Source of the DNA: Sphaerisporangium corydalis
GTDB taxonomy: Bacteria > Actinomycetota > Actinomycetes > Streptosporangiales > Streptosporangiaceae
Length of the DNA: 64,000 bases
Reading direction: 5' to 3'
NCBI RefSeq assembly: GCF_025506355.1
Contig: NZ_JANZYP010000038.1
Span: 1 to 64,000 of the forward strand
Position numbers and translations under genes: made by a program. Below the pieces are notes generated by a model, which was not told the origin of the DNA, searched no databases, and worked only from the letters and a program-made list of their open reading frames with translations. Every line of letters starts with the position of its first letter. The stretch's first letter is position 1. Shown here piece after piece: positions 36,152-43,604 of this stretch.

Positions 36152-37089
36152 CAGAGTCCCCCCAGTCCCCGCAGTCGCTTCAGCGTGTCCTCCTCGGCCG
36201 CGCGGAGTTCCGCGCACGCGGCGGCCACACGGGAGGCGTCCACCCGGCCGATCGCCTTGCCGATCATCAGCTGGTTCCTGATGTCCCTGCACCGGCCGAC
36301 GAGGCCGGCGAGCGCCGGACCGGCGTCCGCGTACGCCGGTTGCCGCTTCGCGAACTCCCGCAGGCAGGCCCGTGACCCCTCGTACACCGAGAAGGCGTCG
36401 TACAGCAGGGCGATGGTGCGCGCCGGGGTGATCCACGGTGTCCCCAGCAGGTCAGCGACGCCGTCGAGCAGCGCGTAGGTGTCGTCGTAGGTCCGCAGGA
36501 CCTCGGTGAACGCCGCCGACGACCCGGCCGCCGCGGCGGCGGCGTCGTACGGGCCGGTGGGGAACCAGCTGACGTGCCGCAGTTTGCCATTGTCGTACGC
36601 CGCGGCGACGACGTCCTCGGGATAGGCGTACCGGCACAGCACGCTGGCCTGGTTGTCGTCGAGGATCGACCAGAGGCCGCCGGCGCGGGAGGTGAGGGTG
36701 ATCGTGTGGACGACGTGCTCGGTGCGGTACTCGGGGGTGTGCGGGAGGTAGTAGACGTCGATGAACAGGATCACGTAGCCGGTGCGCTCGACGGTGTCGA
36801 CGATGAGCTCGCGTGCCCGCGCGTAGGTGTCGAACGGCACGTACTCGCGGGTGATCCCGACGCGTGCGAGCGCGGCGGGGTCGAGGAGGTCGCTCTGGAA
36901 GTCGTACTTCGGCCGGCCCAGGCGGATGACCTGGCCGGCGATGTCGTCGCCGGCGACCAGGCAGTTGTAGAAGGTCAGCGGCAGGTCGGGGACACGCTCG
37001 GCGAGCATGACCATGGCCTGCCGCTGGTAGCAGTTGAGGAACGACCGGTCGTACAACTGCTGGTCGTAGGCGTGGACGACGTCCTTCAT
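36151..37089 (-). CDS. BtrH-like acyltransferase (butirosin protein H N-terminal family)
   Basis: 312 residues. The layout matches the BtrH N-terminal family: an early Cys-Tyr (FLNCYQRQAMVML, Cys20), a central VDVYYLPHTPEY followed by HVVHTITL, and LDDNQASVL. In butirosin formation BtrH moves an acyl group from an acyl carrier protein to an amine through a Cys-type active site. Here two free carrier proteins lie in the same operon, so transfer of a carrier-bound acyl or aminoacyl group to the cluster product is the obvious proposal. The assignment is from motifs by eye. Confidence 0.6.
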   Translation of the reverse strand: MKDVVHAYDQQLYDRSFLNCYQRQAMVMLAERVPDLPLTFYNCLVAGDDIAGQVIRLGRPKYDFQSDLLDPAALARVGITREYVPFDTYARARELIVDTVERTGYVILFIDVYYLPHTPEYRTEHVVHTITLTSRAGGLWSILDDNQASVLCRYAYPEDVVAAAYDNGKLRHVSWFPTGPYDAAAAAAGSSAAFTEVLRTYDDTYALLDGVADLLGTPWITPARTIALLYDAFSVYEGSRACLREFAKRQPAYADAGPALAGLVGRCRDIRNQLMIGKAIGRVDASRVAAACAELRAAEEDTLKRLRGLGGL

Positions 37090-37093
37090 GTCG

Positions 37094-37549
37094 TCAGATC
37101 GTCCGGGTCATGAAGTAGCTGTGCGGGTCGGGGCCGTAGCCTTCGAACGGGCCGCAGGCGTCGAAGCCGAACTTCTCGTACAGCTTCCTGGCCTGCTCGA
37201 AGTGCTCGGTCGCGCCGGTCTCCAGGCTGAGCCGTTCGATGCCCATCGCCTTGGCCTCCGCCAGCATGTGGGTGAGGAGCAGGCTCGCGATGCCGTCGCG
37301 CCGGCGCTCGTGGGCGGTGCGCATGGACTTGATCTCGGCGTGCGTGCCGTCGATGCGCTTGATCGCGCCGCAGCCGACGAGCTGATCACCGTCGTACACC
37401 GACCAGAACGTGACCTCCGGGACCCGGAGCCTGTCGAGGTCGAGCGCGTACACGCTCTCGGAGGGGGTGATGGCGTGCATCTCCCGCAGGTGGTCCTCCA
37501 GGAACGCGGCGATCTCCGGGCCGCGGAGGTCGTCGAGCACGATCTTCAT
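37094..37549 (-). CDS. GNAT-family N-acetyltransferase
   Basis: 151 residues from ATG 37549, overlapping the KAS III-like stop as ATGA. GNAT motif A is visible (IKSMRTAHERRRDGIASLLL) with motif B LYEKFGFDACGPF; it resembles YsnE/ElaA-like housekeeping GNATs more than the tabtoxin acetylase Ttr. It may acetylate the product or an intermediate, including as self-protection (inference). Confidence 0.75.
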   Translation of the reverse strand: MKIVLDDLRGPEIAAFLEDHLREMHAITPSESVYALDLDRLRVPEVTFWSVYDGDQLVGCGAIKRIDGTHAEIKSMRTAHERRRDGIASLLLTHMLAEAKAMGIERLSLETGATEHFEQARKLYEKFGFDACGPFEGYGPDPHSYFMTRTI

Positions 37550-38451
37550 GTACTTGCCTCCAGTAGTGCGCACGCGAAGAAGCCCGGCGCGGAGGCTTGC
37601 GCGAGGTAGAGAGCTCCTGGCTCCAGGCCGGTCTTGTGGTCGTAGTCCATCAGATTGATCAGCCAGTCGGCGTTGCCGCAATGACCGTACCGGGTCATCG
37701 GCTCCTGGAAATAGAGCTTCCCGCGGGCGTGTCCTGCGGCCATCGCGTTGAAGGTCGCGATGGGTGCGAACAGGCTCGACGTGAAGATCTTCGCGACGTC
37801 CTCCGGCGCGCGTCCGGCCTGGCCGTACGCCTGGCCGAGCGCGGCACGCGCCACCGACTGCCGGGTCGCGAACGTGTCCTCGCCGACCATGCCGGAGAAG
37901 TCGGCGGCGACACCGGTCCCCGCGAGCGTGAGGCCGGCGTGGTCGGGGCTGATGAGGCAACCGGCCACGGCGTCACCGAAGACCGCGAAGGACTTCACCC
38001 GGTCGCGGTCGTCCGGTGTGAAGTCCAGCGCCACCAGGACGACGTTGCGCGCGCCCGCGCCGGCCAGGCCCCAGGCGTACCGCAGGGCCTCGATGGAGCT
38101 GCAGCACTGCTGGAGCGACACGATCGCGGGAACGCACGCGGTGAGCCCGGCGGCGCGCATGACGTCGACGGCGACGTCCCTGCCGAGCAGGCCGAGCACG
38201 CCGTCGGAGGTCGCGAGCACGAGCCGGTCCACCTCGGCCGCGCGGACGCCGTGCTCGCTCAGCACCTTCGCCACACAGTCCACGATGTACGGGGTGACCG
38301 GCCCGGTCATCTTGCGGTACGTGCCTGTCCCCATCGCGGCGAACGCGGTGTCCGGCGACACCGCGCGCCACAGGTCCTCGAACCCGGGGATGTCCTCAGG
38401 GCGGCCTTCGGCGTGACCGGTGACGCGGGCGAAGGACCCGATGGCCGCCAC
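37546..38451 (-). CDS. 3-oxoacyl-ACP synthase III-like (thiolase-fold) enzyme
   Basis: 301 residues, GTG start directly after the ACP stop. Thiolase-fold motifs: nucleophile Cys in LQQCCSSIEAL (Cys117 by alignment to the KAS III Cys), and His257 and Asn260 in YGHCGNADW. The protein is slightly short (KAS III about 320-340). In secondary metabolism such enzymes condense, transfer or hydrolyse carrier-bound acyl groups. Its place between the first ACP and the GNAT suggests it acts on that ACP. Confidence 0.75.
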   Translation of the reverse strand: MAAIGSFARVTGHAEGRPEDIPGFEDLWRAVSPDTAFAAMGTGTYRKMTGPVTPYIVDCVAKVLSEHGVRAAEVDRLVLATSDGVLGLLGRDVAVDVMRAAGLTACVPAIVSLQQCCSSIEALRYAWGLAGAGARNVVLVALDFTPDDRDRVKSFAVFGDAVAGCLISPDHAGLTLAGTGVAADFSGMVGEDTFATRQSVARAALGQAYGQAGRAPEDVAKIFTSSLFAPIATFNAMAAGHARGKLYFQEPMTRYGHCGNADWLINLMDYDHKTGLEPGALYLAQASAPGFFACALLEAST

Positions 38452-38730
38452 TCAGACCTCGACCGGCGCGCCGGCGTCGATCTCCTCGATCACCGACAGG
38501 ATGCCTTCGACCTCGTCGAGCATCGGCACCCACTCGGGACGCAGCGCGATCTTCCCGTCGGCCTTCTCCTCGATGTAGTTGTTGACGAGGATGAGGATGC
38601 TGAGCGAGCTGATGCCGAGTTCGGCGCGTGACGTGCTCTGCGCGACCTCGTCGTAGGTGAGGTCCGGCGCCATCGGCTGTGTGCCGAGGAAGTCGACGAA
38701 GTTCTTCAGCCGGTCGTCGATCTCAGGCAT
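38452..38730 (-). CDS. Acyl carrier protein (first), GISS variant
   Basis: 92 residues. A four-helix carrier-protein pattern with the phosphopantetheine site ELGISSLSILILV; Ser42 aligns with the modified Ser, and the usual Asp before it (GxDS) is Ser. The ATG overlaps the halogenase stop by 8 bp, making it the prime candidate carrier for the halogenase substrate, as SyrB1 is for SyrB2. No adenylation domain is attached. Confidence 0.75.
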   Translation of the reverse strand: MPEIDDRLKNFVDFLGTQPMAPDLTYDEVAQSTSRAELGISSLSILILVNNYIEEKADGKIALRPEWVPMLDEVEGILSVIEEIDAGAPVEV

Positions 38731-39631
38731 TGGCCACCCGCCTGAACTCGTAGCCGTTGAGGTTCTCGGTGTAGATCCGGTTGTAGCCGTACCTGTCCTC
38801 GCCGGAGACCAGGACGCAGCCGTGGTAGTCGAGGCTGATCTCGTCGCCGAACTCGACCAGCCTGTCCACGTTCTCGTACACCTTGGTCTGCGGGATCACG
38901 TACCTGGAGGCGTAGCCGAGGCGGGTCTGGTCGCTGGTGTTCGGCAGGGACCCGTGGACGCATTTCTCGACGAACAGGACGAACTGGCCGGGTTTCATCT
39001 CCATGTCGACGACGTCGTCCTTCTCCGGGTCCCAGCTCGGGTCGATCTGGAGCTCGGAGTAGTCGTAGCCGAAGAAGTCGGTCTTGCGCTCCGGGCTCTT
39101 GTGGAGCCGCTTGTTCTCGTCGTAGAACCAGCGCTTCTGGCTGCCGCGGATGAAGCGCAGGCAGCCGTTCTCGCGTCCGGCCGGGGAGAAGGCGGTCCAG
39201 ACGCTGACGTCCTGGAGGACCGTGTCGTCGTCGCGGCTGTAGGCGAAGTTCAGTGAGGGCGTGGCGGCGGTCGTGGTCTCGCCGACGATGTACTTCTCGA
39301 CCTGGTGCCAGCCGGTGCCGGCGTCACCCGGCTGCTTCTGGAAGATGTTGGACTTCCAGCAGATGATGTCCTCGCCGAGGAGCGAGCGCAGCTTGTTCAC
39401 GATCTCGGGCCGTGAGATGTGCTCGGAGAGCGTGTCGCAGTCCAGGTGCCGGTCATAGTTGATGATCGTCGAGTTGTGCGGCTTGTTCTTCGACAGCGCC
39501 ATCTCGATCATGGCCTTGCTCCAGATCTTCTGAACCTCGCCGGGCTCGTACAGATCGAAGGGGCCGACGTAGCCGTTGTCCTTGAAGAACTGGACCTGCT
39601 CGGCGGTGAGCCCATCGGTCAGCGATGTCAT
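38723..39631 (-). CDS. SyrB2-type Fe(II)/2-oxoglutarate halogenase (chlorinating enzyme)
   Basis: 302 residues, closely similar along its length, from memory, to SyrB2: INYDRHLD, HISRPEI, PGDAGTGWHQ, SVWTAF, FFGYDY, LQIDPSW, MKPGQF, RLGYASRYV. Iron ligands are His109 (WHQ) and His226 (CVHGS), with Arg243 in the 2-oxoglutarate region. Hydroxylases of this fold have HxD; halogenases replace the Asp by Ala or Gly so that chloride can bind iron. Here the position is Val111 (HQV), so the carboxylate is missing as in halogenases, but the residue is bulkier than usual. SyrB2 relatives chlorinate an unactivated carbon of an amino acid held on a carrier protein, and the next gene is a carrier. Confidence 0.82.
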   Translation of the reverse strand: MTSLTDGLTAEQVQFFKDNGYVGPFDLYEPGEVQKIWSKAMIEMALSKNKPHNSTIINYDRHLDCDTLSEHISRPEIVNKLRSLLGEDIICWKSNIFQKQPGDAGTGWHQVEKYIVGETTTAATPSLNFAYSRDDDTVLQDVSVWTAFSPAGRENGCLRFIRGSQKRWFYDENKRLHKSPERKTDFFGYDYSELQIDPSWDPEKDDVVDMEMKPGQFVLFVEKCVHGSLPNTSDQTRLGYASRYVIPQTKVYENVDRLVEFGDEISLDYHGCVLVSGEDRYGYNRIYTENLNGYEFRRVANA

Positions 39632-40551
39632 CTGCCCGTACCCTTCTTGTCGAGGAGCCGTTGCGCGTTCTTCCCCATGAACAGGTCGCGGTCGGCCTGG
39701 GTCATCTCAGCCGGGAAGGCCCCTTCGGCTGTGAGTCGTTCCACGAAGTTGGTCTGCCTGCCCTGCAACCGGAAGATCGGCCAGTCGGTTCCGAACAGCA
39801 CCTTGTGGTGGATGTTGCGGCGGAAGAACCGGTTGAGCCCCGCCACCCCGTCGGGGGCCTCGTAACCGCTGGCGTCGATGTAGACGTTCGGCCGGTTGTT
39901 GCAGAGCATCGCGCACTCGTCGGGGTAGTGGACGCTGCCGTGCGCGAGCACGAAGTCCACGCCGGGGAAGTCCCGCGCGGGCCGGTCCACGTAGATCGGC
40001 AGCGCGATCTCGAAGTCGAGGGCCGGGGAGGTGGCGCCGATGTGCGACAGCACCGGCAGCCGGTGCTGCGCGCAGATCTCGTAGAACGGGTAGAGCGCCT
40101 TGTCGTCGAGGCGGTAGCCGCACGGCGGGTAGAGCTTCATCCCGTCGAAGCCGTACTCGACGATGGCCCGTTCGAACAGCGTGATCCCGTCGGCCCCCCA
40201 CCGCGGGTCGACGCCGACCAGGACGCGGAAGCGGCCGGGGTGCCGGTCGGTCACCACCTTGTGGTGGTCGACGATCTCCTCGATGGTGTGCGTGCCGTCC
40301 TTCAGCGCGTAGGTGAAGTCCGGCATCAGCAGCACGGCCTCGTCGATCCCCGCCTCGTCCATCTCCTTGACGAGCTGGTCGCACAGCGGATCCCGCAGGG
40401 TCGCGTCGTGCATGCGGCGCAGGTGTTCCTTGGGCGCCGGCAGGCCGCGCGCGTGCATGGCCACGGCCATGTTGTCGATGACCCCGTCGCGGAACGACGG
40501 CGGGAAGCACATCTCGGCCGCGACGTGGCAGTGAAAGTCGATGATCTTCAT
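39628..40551 (-). CDS. Amidohydrolase family protein (amidohydrolase_2)
   Basis: 307 residues, TIM-barrel metal hydrolase: first motif MKIIDFHCHV, metal or base His in PVLSHIG, then FVLAHGS and FGTDWP. This family contains decarboxylases and lactone/amide hydrolases acting on small acids. It overlaps the halogenase and second ACP genes by 4 bp each; its role could be a decarboxylation or hydrolysis of an intermediate. Confidence 0.75.
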   Translation of the reverse strand: MKIIDFHCHVAAEMCFPPSFRDGVIDNMAVAMHARGLPAPKEHLRRMHDATLRDPLCDQLVKEMDEAGIDEAVLLMPDFTYALKDGTHTIEEIVDHHKVVTDRHPGRFRVLVGVDPRWGADGITLFERAIVEYGFDGMKLYPPCGYRLDDKALYPFYEICAQHRLPVLSHIGATSPALDFEIALPIYVDRPARDFPGVDFVLAHGSVHYPDECAMLCNNRPNVYIDASGYEAPDGVAGLNRFFRRNIHHKVLFGTDWPIFRLQGRQTNFVERLTAEGAFPAEMTQADRDLFMGKNAQRLLDKKGTGR

Positions 40552-40778
40552 GAGCCCGCCTTCAGGCAGATGCCGACGATGTCGTGCACGTATTCGGCCT
40601 CGATGAACTCCATCACGTGGCTCGTGGTGTCGATGCCGGTCTGTTCCTCAAGGACGAACACGATGCTCATGAGCCCGATCGAGTCGACGCCGAGGTCGTT
40701 CCTGAGGCTCATGTGCGGCGCGACGTCCTTGCCCGGCAGGACGCCGGCGATGATCTGGCAGAGCTCGTCCTCGGTCAC
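40548..40778 (-). CDS. Acyl carrier protein (second)
   Basis: 76 residues, GTG start overlapping the AMP-ligase stop. Canonical phosphopantetheine motif LGVDSIGLMSIV (Ser33), typical ACP length. Its position right after the AMP-dependent ligase suggests that the ligase loads it. Confidence 0.85.
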   Translation of the reverse strand: MTEDELCQIIAGVLPGKDVAPHMSLRNDLGVDSIGLMSIVFVLEEQTGIDTTSHVMEFIEAEYVHDIVGICLKAGS

Positions 40779-42277
40779 CTGTCCTCACCCGTCCAGACGG
40801 TGCGCCTGACCGCGCCACGGTCGATCTTGAAGTTCCTGGTCAGCAGACCGCTCTCCACGGTGAGCTCCTCCGCCGGGCGGACGAGGGTCGTCGCGATGCG
40901 GTGCGACGGCTCGTGGTCCGCGTTCATCCGTGTGATGTGCGCCTCGACCTCGGCCGCCCTGCCCGGGTCGTCCAGCCAGACGACACAGGCGAGCAGCGCG
41001 GCGCCGTCCGGCAGGGCCACCATGGCGCGGACGCCGGGAAAGGCGCGTTCGACGCCGGCCTCGAGCCCGGCCGGGTTGATCTTCACACCGCTCCGGGTGA
41101 TGATCACGTTGTTCTCGCGGCCGGTGAGCCGCAGGAAGCCGTCCTCAAGGACCCCGAGGTCGCCGGTGACGATCCTGCCGTCGGGGAGGAAGACGGCGTC
41201 CTGCGTCCCGACGCCTTCGTACACGTACCCGGCGACCTGCGGCCGTCCGGCGCGCACGACGACCTCGCCGCCGTCGCCGAGTTCGACGGTGACGCCGTCC
41301 ACGGGCCGTCCCGCCGTGCCGGCCCTGGCCGCACCCGGCACGTTCATGGCGATCCACCCGATCTCGGTGCTGCCGTAGATCTCGTACAGCGGCGCGCCGA
41401 GCTCCTGGAACAGGGTGACCATGGCCGGCGGCACCGGCGCGGACCCGGTGTACATGAGCCGCACCCGCGACCCGTACATCGACAGCCATCCCCGGCCCTT
41501 GTCCATGCGATCGGCCGGGCCGGCGGCCATGACACGGTTGTAGAGCACTTCGAAGAAGGACGGCGGGCCGAGGATGATCGTGGGTTCCACGACCTTGAGC
41601 GCCTGGAACATGATCTCCGGCGGGACGACGGTGGCCGCGCAGCCCGTCCAGATCGCGAGGTAGGTGAGGTAGCGCTGCTGGAAGTTCGAGTACGGCATCA
41701 CGATCAAGATGTCGTCGTCCGTCGTGACCCGCCACGCGCGGGCCGACAGCTCGACGGTGTTGGCGATGCCGTCGTCGGTGATCATCAGGCCCTTCTGCGT
41801 CCCGGCGGTCCCCGAGGAGAACGCGATCGTGCGCACTCCGGGCGGCAGCGCCGGGACGTCGTCGTGCCGCGCCGGGCCGAGCTTGACCGGTCGTTCGGTT
41901 AGGACCGCGGTGGCCGCCGGCAGGCCGGCCCCGCCGGGGAGCGGCCGGGTCACCAGCAGCGCGGCCAGACGGTAGCGCTCGACGAACGCGCCGATCTCCG
42001 CAGGTTCGTGCCGGTTCTCGGCGGGGATGGCGACGGGGACGCAGCCGAGCGCGAGCAGCGCGAGGTCGGCGAGGATCCACTCGTAGGAGTTCGGGCCGAG
42101 CACCCCGACGAGGTCGCCCGGGCCGAGGCCGCTGTCGCGCAGCTCGGACATGAGCCGGACGGCGTCGTCGTGGATCTCACCGTAGGTCTTGACCAGCGTG
42201 GTCCTGTCGCGGGCCACGAACCGCATCCGCTGGGCGGGATGCTCGGCGAGCCTGTCCACCAAGGAGTCAGCGAACAT
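40775..42277 (-). CDS. AMP-dependent acyl/aminoacyl ligase (ANL superfamily)
   Basis: 500 residues. ANL motifs: FSSGTAGTQKGL (P-loop), YEIYGSTEIGW, TGDLG, TGRENNVI and the C-terminal Lys in TRNFKIDR. It resembles stand-alone acyl-CoA/acyl-ACP ligases more than NRPS adenylation domains, so the substrate may be an organic acid or an amino acid with a free side chain. It should form acyl-AMP and load the adjacent carrier protein. It overlaps the zincin gene by 11 bp. Confidence 0.82.
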   Translation of the reverse strand: MFADSLVDRLAEHPAQRMRFVARDRTTLVKTYGEIHDDAVRLMSELRDSGLGPGDLVGVLGPNSYEWILADLALLALGCVPVAIPAENRHEPAEIGAFVERYRLAALLVTRPLPGGAGLPAATAVLTERPVKLGPARHDDVPALPPGVRTIAFSSGTAGTQKGLMITDDGIANTVELSARAWRVTTDDDILIVMPYSNFQQRYLTYLAIWTGCAATVVPPEIMFQALKVVEPTIILGPPSFFEVLYNRVMAAGPADRMDKGRGWLSMYGSRVRLMYTGSAPVPPAMVTLFQELGAPLYEIYGSTEIGWIAMNVPGAARAGTAGRPVDGVTVELGDGGEVVVRAGRPQVAGYVYEGVGTQDAVFLPDGRIVTGDLGVLEDGFLRLTGRENNVIITRSGVKINPAGLEAGVERAFPGVRAMVALPDGAALLACVVWLDDPGRAAEVEAHITRMNADHEPSHRIATTLVRPAEELTVESGLLTRNFKIDRGAVRRTVWTGEDR

Positions 42278-43604
42278 GGATGTGTTCCTGGACGTACTCG
42301 ACGGACCGCATGGGCCCGAGGCGTAACTCCTCGACCAGTGGCTTCAGCGGGCCGGGCTCCGCCGGGCCGTACGTGGCGTGGAAGGTGAGCGCGGGGCCGG
42401 GGCCGGGGAGCAGCAGGACCTCGGCGAGGCAGCGGGCCAGTGACCGCAGCCCGGCGATCACCACGTCCGGCTCGGCGACGACAACGGGGCCGTCGAGCGC
42501 GAGCGCGCCGACCTGCGCCAGGTAGGACAGCTGGAGGAACATGCCGTCGCTGTCGGGGAACGTGCCGAGGCCGCGGTCCACGTAACGCAGGCATTCGGCC
42601 AGGTAGTACGCGATGACGTCGGCCCTGTCCAGCCCGAGCGGCCCGGCCCACACCTCGGCGAGGACCAGGACGCCGAACACGTCGGCGGCCGTCTCCTGGA
42701 GCACCCCGACGGCCCATTTGTCGGCGGTACGCAGCGGGCCGAAGTCGGTCGCGGGCCGGTGCACGAAGTGGCCGAACTCGTGGCTGAGCACACCGAGCGT
42801 CGGAATGCCGGCGAACCGCTCGTCCGCCGGGTCGAACCCGTTCCCCCCGCGCACGTACCGCGCGGAGAGCGGCCCGGACACCGTGTCGAGGACGGCACGG
42901 TGGGTGTTGCGGAAGTAGTAGGTCTTCATGTACGGCGACCGGCCGACGCCCTCGTCCTCCGGCAGGAAGTACGCGATGTGCTTGGGGTGCAGGTTCCCCT
43001 CACCGGCCATGAAGAACAACCGGGTCGCGCCGAACGCCGGCAGGTCGCCGAGCCGGAGGTCGGCCATGAGCGTGCGCAGGTACGGCTCGACCTTGTCGCG
43101 CTCGGCGAGCGCGGCGTCCACCAACCGCTGTCCCGTCTCGTCGCGCCGGCAGGCGAACGCCGTCGGCAACCCGCCGGGGTCCTTCCCCGACCAGGTGCCG
43201 AGGTGATTGGCGACGACCGTCACGTCCTCACGCAGCTCCGCGAGCTCGCCCAGCGCCTCGGTCGTGTAGCCGTGCTCGACGGCGTCGGCGCGCAGCGCGA
43301 GCGCGCGCCGGCCGGCGTCGTCCGGCAGGTGCTTGGCGATGTCACGCATGGCGGAGGCGACCAGCGCCGGAGCGTGGAACCGCCGCGTGTCCTCCCCCGC
43401 CGTCTCCTTGACGTGCTGCCAGTCGGCGTCGACGACCGTCTTCAGCGCGGCCAGCCCGGTGAGGAAACCTCCGCCGAGGTCCGGCGTCTCGGCCGCGAGG
43501 TCGAGGCACGCCAGCCGGTAGGTCTCGGAAGGCGGCCAGAAGGCGCCGCGCCAGTGGCGGTAGGTCCCGGCGGCGGCCTTGTTGCGTACGTAGTCGAACC
43601 TCAC
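42267..43604 (-). CDS. Cytoplasmic HExxH zinc-metallohydrolase-like protein
   Basis: 445 residues from GTG 43604 (GTGA overlap with the GMC gene). A gluzincin-like site is visible: HEFGHFVH near 273-280 and ETAADVFG near 300, giving two His and a Glu. No signal peptide. The rest is unrecognised. In tabtoxin producers a zinc peptidase (TabP) matures the product; this protein could play a similar role, but it is not demonstrably homologous. A TTA (Leu) codon at 42324-42326 may make expression bldA-dependent. Confidence 0.6.
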   Translation of the reverse strand: MRFDYVRNKAAAGTYRHWRGAFWPPSETYRLACLDLAAETPDLGGGFLTGLAALKTVVDADWQHVKETAGEDTRRFHAPALVASAMRDIAKHLPDDAGRRALALRADAVEHGYTTEALGELAELREDVTVVANHLGTWSGKDPGGLPTAFACRRDETGQRLVDAALAERDKVEPYLRTLMADLRLGDLPAFGATRLFFMAGEGNLHPKHIAYFLPEDEGVGRSPYMKTYYFRNTHRAVLDTVSGPLSARYVRGGNGFDPADERFAGIPTLGVLSHEFGHFVHRPATDFGPLRTADKWAVGVLQETAADVFGVLVLAEVWAGPLGLDRADVIAYYLAECLRYVDRGLGTFPDSDGMFLQLSYLAQVGALALDGPVVVAEPDVVIAGLRSLARCLAEVLLLPGPGPALTFHATYGPAEPGPLKPLVEELRLGPMRSVEYVQEHIHVR

